From a virus, in IMG/VR virus record IMGVR_UViG_3300025687_005878, positions 1 through 20,984 of that record: a DNA stretch of 20,984 bases, one strand, 5' to 3'. Below the pieces are notes generated by a model. The model searched no databases and had not been told where the DNA came from. It saw nothing but the letters and a program-made list of their open reading frames with translations. Positions 8,051 through 13,460 of the stretch are shown here, piece by piece. The position numbers and the translations under genes are program-made. The stretch's first letter is position 1. The number at the start of each line of letters is the position of its first letter.

Positions 8051-8751
8051 TTGAATTGCCTGATGTAACTCTATTTGCTTTTGATAATACCCCCAAAATA
8101 GAAGAAACTATTCAAGCACTTTATACCAGCATGAATGGTATAAAGTATGGTGCGATTAAAATGGTTACTTCCAAAGAACAAATAGAACAGTATCGATCTC
8201 AACTTGAACCAGATGGTATCATTCTGGAAGAACCAGTGATGGAAGTTAATAATTATAATGATTATAATTACTACTGGATCTACAAAGTTGGGGAACATAT
8301 TGATACATCTCATTGTCTCTTAATTCAATCGGATGGTTTTGTTTTATTCCCAGAGAAATGGGATGATGCATGGTTGGAATATGATTACATTGGTGCTCCA
8401 TGGCCTTTAGTAAAAGATTCTTATTTGGATCCATGGGGAAATCCACAACGTGTTGGTAATGGTGGTTTTTGTTTGATGAGTAAAAAACTTCTTGATGTGC
8501 CAAATAATGTAGAGGTTCCTTGGGAAATAAACAATAGTGATTTCTATAAGATGCCACCAGGAGTTGTAAATTACCATGGAGATGGTAATGTATGTGTTCA
8601 TAATAAACACATCTATGTTGAACATGGGTGTAAGTTTGCACCAGTAGATGTTGCAGTGAGGTTCTCACAGGAGAATAGACTTAAAGAATGTGAAGGTATT
8701 ACGCCATTTGGATTTCATTATCGGTTACCACCAGGAGTTGAACTATCATGA
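8047..8751 (+). CDS. DUF5672-like glycosyltransferase
   Basis: Protein of 234 residues resembling DUF5672, a family found in surface-polysaccharide loci and regarded as glycosyltransferase-like. Recognisable features are SHCLLIQSDGFVLFPEKWDD, YDYIGAPW and the glycine-rich RVGNGGFCLMSKKLLD, which together resemble a GT-A active-site arrangement with Asp in IQSDG. The C-terminal part contains HGDGNVCVHNK and FGFHY. No membrane helix or signal peptide is visible. It overlaps both neighbours by 4 nt (ATGA), within the glycan operon. The family match is from memory of motifs; biochemical activity is inferred. Confidence 0.75.
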   Translation: MIELPDVTLFAFDNTPKIEETIQALYTSMNGIKYGAIKMVTSKEQIEQYRSQLEPDGIILEEPVMEVNNYNDYNYYWIYKVGEHIDTSHCLLIQSDGFVLFPEKWDDAWLEYDYIGAPWPLVKDSYLDPWGNPQRVGNGGFCLMSKKLLDVPNNVEVPWEINNSDFYKMPPGVVNYHGDGNVCVHNKHIYVEHGCKFAPVDVAVRFSQENRLKECEGITPFGFHYRLPPGVELS

Positions 8752-9530
8752 TTGGTTCTAATTACATTGGCAGGAATGGGCGCTTTGCCAATCAAATGTT
8801 TCAGTATGCTGCTTTGATGGGTATTGCAGCAAAGCATGAGTATGACATCTGCATTCCTTCTGGTCCGAAGACTGAGGAGGAATTTACTGATGAAGAGAAT
8901 CAGCACAAACTCTTTATGGCATTTGATTTAAGTGCCAGAGAAGGAGCAGGTTTTATGGAGTATAGACAAGAAAAGTCATTTACTTTTGATCAAGAACTAT
9001 TTGATACTTGTCCTGATCACATTAGTCTGTATGGATTTTTTCAGACAGAAAAATACTTCAAGCATATTGAAGATGAGATTCGCAAAGAGTTTACCTTCAA
9101 AGAAAGTATTCGCAAAGCATGTGAAGAGTCATTCCCATTTGAAGATGCTATCTCTTTGCATGTTCGTCGCAGCGACTATGTTCAAAAACAAAGTTATCAT
9201 CCCCTCTGTCCTCTAGAATATTATGAAGCAGCATTGGAGAAACTTCCTAAAGATGTACCAGTTATCATCTTTTCTGATGATCCTGAGTGGTGTATGAATC
9301 AAGATTTATTTCAACCAGATAGATTTAATGTATCCGAAACATATAATAACCTTATTGACATGTGTTTAATGACAATGTGTAGTTTTCATGTTATTGCTAA
9401 CTCATCATTCTCTTGGTGGGGTGCATGGTTGGCAGATAGTGCAAAGGTGATTGCACCAAAGGTTTGGTTTGGTCCTCAAGCAAATCTTGATGATAGCGAT
9501 CTTGTTCTTAAGTCTTGGGAGAGAATCTGA
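8748..9530 (+). CDS. GT11 alpha-1,2-fucosyltransferase-like glycosyltransferase (copy 2)
   Basis: Second canonical GT11 enzyme, 260 residues. The opening is GRFANQMFQYAALMG, and the nucleotide-sugar motif is HVRRSDY (His138 to Asp143 plus Tyr), with Ser replacing the usual Gly. VIIFSDDPEWC and ANSSFSWWGAWL complete the family pattern. It is paralogous to the gene at 2566-3414, sharing start context (MIG), SLYGFFQ-E-YF and the C-terminal IAPK-WFGP block, but is diverged throughout, so the two copies may have different acceptors. It overlaps the DUF5672-like gene by 4 nt and shares one base with the next start. Likely cytoplasmic. Confidence 0.9.
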   Translation: MIGSNYIGRNGRFANQMFQYAALMGIAAKHEYDICIPSGPKTEEEFTDEENQHKLFMAFDLSAREGAGFMEYRQEKSFTFDQELFDTCPDHISLYGFFQTEKYFKHIEDEIRKEFTFKESIRKACEESFPFEDAISLHVRRSDYVQKQSYHPLCPLEYYEAALEKLPKDVPVIIFSDDPEWCMNQDLFQPDRFNVSETYNNLIDMCLMTMCSFHVIANSSFSWWGAWLADSAKVIAPKVWFGPQANLDDSDLVLKSWERI

Positions 9531-10288
9531 TGCCAGAGTTTAGTATTGCTATTCCCACCCATGATCGTGGGAAGAATGGTCCGAAGTGGATGAGGCAATT
9601 GCTGACCACTTTGCAGAATCAAACCTTCCGTGATTTTGATATTGTTGTATCGGATCAGAGTAAGAATGATAACATTCTAAATGTTTGTAAAGAATACTCT
9701 GATGAGTTTGATTTTACCTATGTCAGATACGAAGGAACTGTTCCTTGCGAAAATATTAATATCGCCCTCAGCGAGTGTACGGGAAGAATTATCAAGATTA
9801 TGTTCTCTGATGATGTTCTCGTTGATGACAGCGCCTTAGAGATTATTCAGAATGCGTATAATGATACTGGGTGTAAGTGGGCATTTAGTGGGTTCTGTGG
9901 CACTCGTGATGGAGAGAATACTTATGAGCATAAAATCCCAATGTGGACTGACTATATGCTGGAGGGTAGAAACCTCCTGAGCAGTCCATCTGTAGTCTCA
10001 TTTTTGAATGAGTGCAAACTTGAATTTGATGAGAATCTCAAGTTGTTTCTTGACACAGACTTCTACCATAGGATGCGATGGGAACATGGTATGCCGCACA
10101 TCATCAAAGATGTATTGGTTGCCAACCGAGATCATAATGAAAGGATCAGTAGTCATGCAACCTCACAGTATGACGGTATCTTTCAACACCCTGAAGGGGG
10201 TTGGCAAATTAATATTAGTGAGTTAAAATATCTACAGTCCAAGTATCCAGACTTCTGTAAGAATAGGAAATACCCAGATGAAAATTAA
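9530..10288 (+). CDS. GT2 family glycosyltransferase
   Basis: GT-A fold transferase of 252 residues. FSIAIPTHDRG is the first nucleotide-binding strand and loop, LLTTLQNQTFRDFDIVVSDQS continues the GT2 pattern, and IKIMFSDDVLVDD carries the acidic metal-binding motif (SDD). A later FLDTDFYHRMRW segment is in the position of the catalytic ED-like motif. The ATG at 9530 shares one base with the preceding TGA (TGATG); an in-frame TTG at 9515 would only add five residues. No membrane segment is seen, unlike processive GT2 enzymes, so it probably adds one sugar. It overlaps the next gene by 11 nt. Confidence 0.85.
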   Translation: MPEFSIAIPTHDRGKNGPKWMRQLLTTLQNQTFRDFDIVVSDQSKNDNILNVCKEYSDEFDFTYVRYEGTVPCENINIALSECTGRIIKIMFSDDVLVDDSALEIIQNAYNDTGCKWAFSGFCGTRDGENTYEHKIPMWTDYMLEGRNLLSSPSVVSFLNECKLEFDENLKLFLDTDFYHRMRWEHGMPHIIKDVLVANRDHNERISSHATSQYDGIFQHPEGGWQINISELKYLQSKYPDFCKNRKYPDEN

Positions 10289-11093
10289 TTTAGAAAAAGC
10301 AACATTTATTGTACCTATTCGCATTGAGTCTGATGATAGACTTAGAAATGTTATTACAATAGTAGCATTTTTGCTTGAAAACTTTAATACGAATATCATC
10401 ATAAAAGAAGTTGATTCTTATTCTGTATTTCAGGAGAAAGCAGTTCCTATTTTAAAAGAAATACTTGAGGAAGATATTAATGTAAAACATATTTTTCATA
10501 AAGATGATAAACCTTTGTTCCATCGACAAAGAGTTTTGAATGAGATGATTATGGAATCAGATACTGAAATAGTCGTTAATTATGACTGTGATGTGTTGCT
10601 TCCAATTTATTCTTATTATCATGCTTATGAATTGATTTTGAATAAAACATATGATGTTGTATATCCATATTCTGAAGGAATGTATCAATATCAAGTAAAG
10701 GCAGATGACGAAGTAGTTTCTGAATTTTTGCAGGATTATAATTTTTCTTGTTTAGATAAAAATTCAAATTTACATACTTCTGATTTTGGTTGGGTTCAAT
10801 TTTTCAATCGTCAAGTTTATATTGAAGGTGGTATGGAAAATGAAAACTTTAAAGCATATGCACCAGAGGATAAGGAAAGATTTTACAGATATAATACTTT
10901 AGGGTATAATGTGGGAAGAGTAGATGGATATGTCTATCACTTAGAACATATAAGGGGGCAGAATTCCTGGTTTAATAATCCACATATGGATATTAATATG
11001 AGTGAATGGGATAAGATTCAGAAAATGAACAAAGAACAACTTTTAGATTATTACCAAAAGCAATTTTATTTGAAAAAATATGGACAAAAATAA
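10278..11093 (+). CDS. GT2/GT27-like glycosyltransferase
   Basis: Protein of 271 residues with a GT-A type organisation. An N-terminal strand ATFIVPIRIES is followed by an acidic VVNYDCDVLLP (DxD motif) after a FHRQRVLNEMI helix. A C-terminal GWVQFFNRQVYIEGGMENENF block then resembles the Galactosyltransferase C-terminal region (GG(M/F)-E-F) of GT27 and chondroitin-polymerase-like enzymes, with APEDKER downstream. AGGAAA at 10265-10270 precedes the ATG by 7 nt, and the gene overlaps its upstream neighbour by 11 nt and the downstream GT25 gene by 14 nt. Its stretch is more AT-rich than its neighbours. Donor and acceptor are unknown. Confidence 0.75.
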   Translation: MKINLEKATFIVPIRIESDDRLRNVITIVAFLLENFNTNIIIKEVDSYSVFQEKAVPILKEILEEDINVKHIFHKDDKPLFHRQRVLNEMIMESDTEIVVNYDCDVLLPIYSYYHAYELILNKTYDVVYPYSEGMYQYQVKADDEVVSEFLQDYNFSCLDKNSNLHTSDFGWVQFFNRQVYIEGGMENENFKAYAPEDKERFYRYNTLGYNVGRVDGYVYHLEHIRGQNSWFNNPHMDINMSEWDKIQKMNKEQLLDYYQKQFYLKKYGQK

Positions 11094-11865
11094 ATCTGCG
11101 TATAAACTTCAAGGTATTCCTCCCATTTATTATTTGAACTTGGATGGTCAGGAAGATCGAAGAGAATACATGGAATCTCAGATGAAATACTGGGAGATTG
11201 GAAACTATGAACGTATTTCTGCATACGATGGCAGGTTTGACGATCTTAGTGATATTATCAAGGGCAAGTATCCAGAAAACATGACTTCTGGTGAGATTGG
11301 TTGTACTACCTCTCACCTCAAGGCAATCAAGCATTGGATGGAAACATCTGATTCTCCATGTGCTATTTTTATGGAAGATGATGTTGACCTTCAAATTGTT
11401 AAGAATTGGGATTTTACTTGGAAAGATTTTTATGGATTAATTCCATATGACTATGATGTCATACAGTTAGCGATAATTTGCACTGGCCCACTTCATGTTA
11501 CCTTACACAAAAGGTTTGTTAATGATTTTTCTACTGCTGCATATATGATCACTCGTCATCATGCGGAGAAACTACTTAGACATCATGTTCGTGGAGATAA
11601 GTATAAGTTGGATCAAGGTATTAAACCTCGTGCAGTTGCAGATGATTTGATTTATAATTCTGGAAATACTTTTTCTATCCCCTTATTCTTATATAAAATT
11701 TCTTTGGGTTCATCTATTCATCCAGAACATGTTGATTTGATTCACAGGCAAAATTATAATGGACTTCTGGAGCATTGGCAAATAAAAGGTCCAGACATGG
11801 ATATCAAAAGTCTTATGAATTATGATCCATATCTAGGAAGAATTACAGAAAATCCTCCAGGATAA
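11080..11865 (+). CDS. GT25 (LPS-type) glycosyltransferase
   Basis: Glycosyltransferase of 261 residues of the GT25 family, known for galactosyl/glucosyl transfer in LPS core synthesis. The N-terminal YYLNLDGQEDRREYM, the middle SGEIGCTTSHLKAIKHW and the acidic AIFMEDDVDL (EDDV metal/nucleotide-sugar site) are the family's three characteristic blocks in the correct order. AAYMITRHHAEKLL follows in the position of the usual GYLIS segment. It overlaps the previous gene by 14 nt and is the last gene of the glycan operon: a terminator begins 40 nt after its stop. Likely cytoplasmic, acting on the lipid-linked or protein-linked acceptor. Confidence 0.9.
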   Translation: MDKNKSAYKLQGIPPIYYLNLDGQEDRREYMESQMKYWEIGNYERISAYDGRFDDLSDIIKGKYPENMTSGEIGCTTSHLKAIKHWMETSDSPCAIFMEDDVDLQIVKNWDFTWKDFYGLIPYDYDVIQLAIICTGPLHVTLHKRFVNDFSTAAYMITRHHAEKLLRHHVRGDKYKLDQGIKPRAVADDLIYNSGNTFSIPLFLYKISLGSSIHPEHVDLIHRQNYNGLLEHWQIKGPDMDIKSLMNYDPYLGRITENPPG

Positions 11866-11904
11866 TAAGTATCGATGTAATACACTTTATCGGGAAACCG
11901 TAAC

Positions 11905-11932
11905 AAGAGGTGCTTGACACCTCTTTCTTTTT
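11905..11932 (+). terminator. Rho-independent terminator of the glycan operon
   Basis: An 8-bp perfect stem, AAGAGGTG (11905-11912) pairing with CACCTCTT (11918-11925), encloses a 5-nt loop CTTGA. It is followed by a T-rich run TTTCTTTTT (11924-11932). It sits just downstream of the GT25 stop, where the glycan operon should end. The loop and 3' arm contain the -35 element of the next promoter, so terminator and promoter share bases. Confidence 0.85.
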
Positions 11933-11942
11933 GCTATATAAT
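11914..11942 (+). promoter_or_regulatory. Consensus sigma70 promoter for the photosynthesis cassette
   Basis: A perfect TTGACA (-35, 11914-11919) and a perfect TATAAT (-10, 11937-11942) are separated by exactly 17 bp. Transcription would start near 11949, leaving a leader of about 20 nt before the hli ATG. This predicts early/middle expression by host RNA polymerase, in line with a role during infection rather than in the virion. No T4-type late motif is seen here. Confidence 0.9.
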
Positions 11943-11969
11943 TGTGTAACAGTTCTTTACAAAACTACA

Positions 11970-12173
11970 ATGACCGTAACAACTAATGACCGTGGTCAAA
12001 TGAATATGTGGGCGAAAGAACCACAAATGGTATATGAAGAATACAATCGTAAGGGTTTGATGACCCCGATGCAAAGCACCGAAATGTATAACGGTCGCTG
12101 GGCAATGATGGGAATCATTTCTGGGTTGACATCTTATTTGATTACTGGTAAACTGTTCTTTGGTATTTTCTAA
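11970..12173 (+). CDS. hli: High-light-inducible protein (Hli/ELIP-like)
   Basis: Small photoprotective thylakoid protein of 67 residues with one transmembrane helix. The C-terminal block EMYNGRWAMMGIISG carries the chlorophyll-binding ExxNGRxAMxG motif of the LHC/Hli family, followed by a hydrophobic stretch ending KLFFGIF. Hli proteins bind pigment and protect photosystem II or newly made chlorophyll proteins from excess light; many cyanophages carry host-derived copies. The ATG at 11970 lies about 20 nt after the predicted transcription start; an upstream in-frame TTG at 11910 would lie inside the terminator/promoter and is rejected. No Shine-Dalgarno is seen, as is common for leader-short cyanobacterial genes. 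First gene of the photosynthesis cassette. Confidence 0.95.
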   Translation: MTVTTNDRGQMNMWAKEPQMVYEEYNRKGLMTPMQSTEMYNGRWAMMGIISGLTSYLITGKLFFGIF

Positions 12174-12185
12174 GTATTTTTACCT

Positions 12186-12476
12186 ATGGCATACAATGTT
12201 ACTCTCCGCACTCCCGACGGCTCCGAGACCGTCATTCAATGTGAGGAGGATCAGTACATCCTTGAGGCTGCTGAAGAAGCAGGTGTTGACCTTCCTTCAT
12301 CGTGCAAAGCAGGCGCTTGCTCCGCCTGTGCTGGCAAACTGATTGAAGGTGAAGTTGATAATGAAGAACAGTCCTTCCTGGACGACGATCAAATCGCAGA
12401 AGGTTGGGTGCTGACTTGTGTCGCATATCCCAAGTCTGACTGCACCATCCTTACCGAGCAAGAAGAAAACCTTTAA
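12186..12476 (+). CDS. petF: Plant-type 2Fe-2S ferredoxin
   Basis: Ferredoxin of 96 residues, the soluble one-electron carrier that accepts electrons from photosystem I and passes them to ferredoxin-NADP reductase, bilin reductases and other enzymes. The four cluster ligands fit the plant-type spacing C-x4-C-x2-C-x29-C: Cys40, Cys45, Cys48 ([12 protein letters not shown]) and Cys78. An additional Cys19 is present. The length equals that of cyanobacterial PetF and the acidic composition is typical. It follows hli by 12 nt, under the same promoter, and overlaps the next small gene by one base. Phage copies are thought to redirect electrons to phage-useful reductases (known from cyanophage biology; not shown here). 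Confidence 0.95.
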   Translation: MAYNVTLRTPDGSETVIQCEEDQYILEAAEEAGVDLPSSCKAGACSACAGKLIEGEVDNEEQSFLDDDQIAEGWVLTCVAYPKSDCTILTEQEENL

Positions 12477-12559
12477 TGGAACTACTTGCCCTTGCAGCAA
12501 TTTTATTTGCCTCTTTTGCAGGGGCAGCACTACTCACTAAATCTGGAGAAGAAAAATGA
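12476..12559 (+). CDS. 27-residue single-helix membrane peptide, PetM-like (tentative)
   Basis: Very short ORF beginning at an ATG that shares one base with the ferredoxin stop (TAATG) and ending with TGA inside the ATGA overlap of the next hli. The peptide starts [16 protein letters not shown], one hydrophobic helix of about 18 residues, and ends in a polar TKSGEEK tail. Tight coupling on both sides supports it as a real gene. Size and the AGAALLTKSGEE ending recall PetM, a one-helix subunit of the cytochrome b6f complex (PetM ends like AGGALLLKLQGD in marine cyanobacteria, from memory). The similarity is too short to be certain; it could be another small photosystem subunit or a phage-only thylakoid peptide. 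Confidence 0.6.
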   Translation: MELLALAAILFASFAGAALLTKSGEEK

Positions 12560-12678
12560 AAAAATTCGGATTCACCCCTGAGGCAGAGATCCTCAATGCA
12601 CGTCTGGCAATGATTGGTTTCGTTGCTGGTGTTGGTGCTTACTTTACCACTGGTCAATTGATTCCTGGCGTATTCTGA
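12556..12678 (+). CDS. hli: Short high-light-inducible protein (Hli)
   Basis: Second Hli-type protein, only 40 residues. EAEILNARLAMIGFVAG matches the ExxNxRxAMxG chlorophyll-binding helix (Asn and Arg kept; Ala replaces the Gly of NGR), followed by hydrophobic residues and the ending QLIPGVF. It is close to the minimal length of a functional Hli helix and resembles the short phage Hli proteins of marine cyanophages. The ATG at 12556 forms an ATGA overlap with the preceding membrane peptide, and its stop overlaps an in-frame ATG of the next ORF. It probably forms dimers or pairs with the first Hli in the thylakoid membrane to protect photosystems (family knowledge). Confidence 0.92.
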   Translation: MKKFGFTPEAEILNARLAMIGFVAGVGAYFTTGQLIPGVF

Positions 12679-12679
12679 T

Positions 12680-12685
12680 GGAGGT
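12680..12685 (+). promoter_or_regulatory. Shine-Dalgarno GGAGGT deciding the peroxiredoxin start
   Basis: GGAGGT ends 4 nt before the ATG at 12690. The alternative in-frame ATG at 12678 would place this site inside the gene, so 12690 is preferred as the start. It is one of only two such strong ribosome sites in the window. Confidence 0.8.
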
Positions 12686-12689
12686 AAAA

Positions 12690-13217
12690 ATGCGTAAAGA
12701 ACAGTATCAAGTCCCCCAAGTAGAATTTGTATTCCGTGAAGATGGAGAGTTTGTTGCTAAACCTTCCTTGGATCTCTTCACTGGTAAGCGTGTGGTTATT
12801 TTTAGTCTACCTGGTGCATTTACTCCTACTTGCAGTGCTTATCAACTCCCTGGATTTGAAGAGCAGTATGAAGAGTTTATTCAACTTGGTATCGATGATA
12901 TTTACTGCATCTCTGTTAATGATGGTTTTGTGATGAATGCCTGGGCCAAAGAGCAGGGCATTGAAAAAGTAAAACTTATCCCCGATGGAAATGCTTTCTT
13001 CACTCGCTCAATGGGTTATCTGGTCAACAAATCCAATCTCGGTTTTGGTCAGCGCAGTTGGCGTTATGCTGCTGTGGTTGAGAATGGAGTCATTGAAAAG
13101 ATGTTCGTTGAAGACGGTATGCGTGACAACGCAGACACCGACCCATACGAGGTATCAACACCCGAAGCAGTATTAGAATACGTTAAGTCAACTGTCAGGG
13201 AACCCGCATCTGTTTGA
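12690..13217 (+). CDS. Prx5-like peroxiredoxin
   Basis: Thiol peroxidase of 175 residues that reduces hydrogen peroxide or organic peroxides in the cytoplasm. FSLPGAFTPTCSAYQLPGF carries the peroxidatic Cys48 with the conserved Pro41 and Thr45 of the PxxxTxxC active site; the third active-site residue is the Arg in QRSWRYAAVV (Arg125). A further cysteine, Cys73 in IYCISVNDGFVMNAW, matches the Prx5 branch rather than AhpC. The start at 12690 follows a strong GGAGGT. It closes the photosynthesis cassette and probably removes peroxide formed under light stress during infection; a terminator follows within 21 nt. Confidence 0.92.
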   Translation: MRKEQYQVPQVEFVFREDGEFVAKPSLDLFTGKRVVIFSLPGAFTPTCSAYQLPGFEEQYEEFIQLGIDDIYCISVNDGFVMNAWAKEQGIEKVKLIPDGNAFFTRSMGYLVNKSNLGFGQRSWRYAAVVENGVIEKMFVEDGMRDNADTDPYEVSTPEAVLEYVKSTVREPASV

Positions 13218-13237
13218 TGCAATAGGTAACATTACTT

Positions 13238-13269
13238 AACTCTGTCCTATATACAGGGCAGAGTTTTTT
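13238..13269 (+). terminator. Rho-independent terminator after the peroxiredoxin
   Basis: A 10-bp stem, AACTCTGTCC (13238-13247) with GGGCAGAGTT (13256-13265), contains one G-T wobble and an 8-nt loop TATATACA. It runs into TTTTTT (13264-13269). It ends the photosynthesis/redox cassette and isolates it from the structural genes. Confidence 0.9.
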
Positions 13270-13274
13270 ATGTC

Positions 13275-13430
13275 ATGCCAAGAAATCAACTTGATAAAGA
13301 AGAATTGAAGTGTTATGTCCTTAAGTTGAAGCATCAGGTTGATTCTGATGAAGGATATCCTGGAGAGAAAAAAATCGCTCATAAGTATCTCAACAAGGTG
13401 CTGGACAAAATTGAGGAGTATAGGGTATAA
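13275..13430 (+). CDS. 51-residue hypothetical protein
   Basis: Short ORF starting ATG at 13275, six nt after the terminator T-run, and ending TAA at 13430. The product begins MPRNQLDKEELKCYVLKLKH, is highly charged and predicted mostly helical, and ends HKYLNKVLDKIEEYRV. I recall similar small proteins beginning MPR-QLDKEELK in other T4-like cyanophages, which suggests a conserved gene, but I cannot verify it. No signal peptide, membrane segment or cysteine pair is present (one Cys13). No Shine-Dalgarno precedes it, and because it follows a terminator it may need read-through or a promoter not recognised here. Its 3' end carries the promoter motifs of the tail fibre gene. Function unknown. 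Confidence 0.7.
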   Translation: MPRNQLDKEELKCYVLKLKHQVDSDEGYPGEKKIAHKYLNKVLDKIEEYRV

Positions 13431-13436
13431 TAAATA
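13402..13436 (+). promoter_or_regulatory. Late promoter motif overlapping a sigma70-like promoter
   Basis: AATAAATA at 13429-13436 fits the T4-type late promoter consensus of cyanomyoviruses (NATAAATA) and lies 24 nt before the tail fibre start, as expected for a structural gene. The same bases overlap TATAAT (13426-13431), which pairs with TGGACA (13402-13407, one mismatch to TTGACA) across an 18-bp spacer. Either or both could be used; the late element fits the downstream gene better. Confidence 0.65.
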
Positions 13437-13460
13437 TTAGGAAAAGAAAGAAAATAGTAA

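Noticed and set aside
11891-11900. CGG-GAAA-CCG mini hairpin before the terminator
   Set aside because: Only three base pairs with a GAAA loop; too short to support a regulatory RNA claim.
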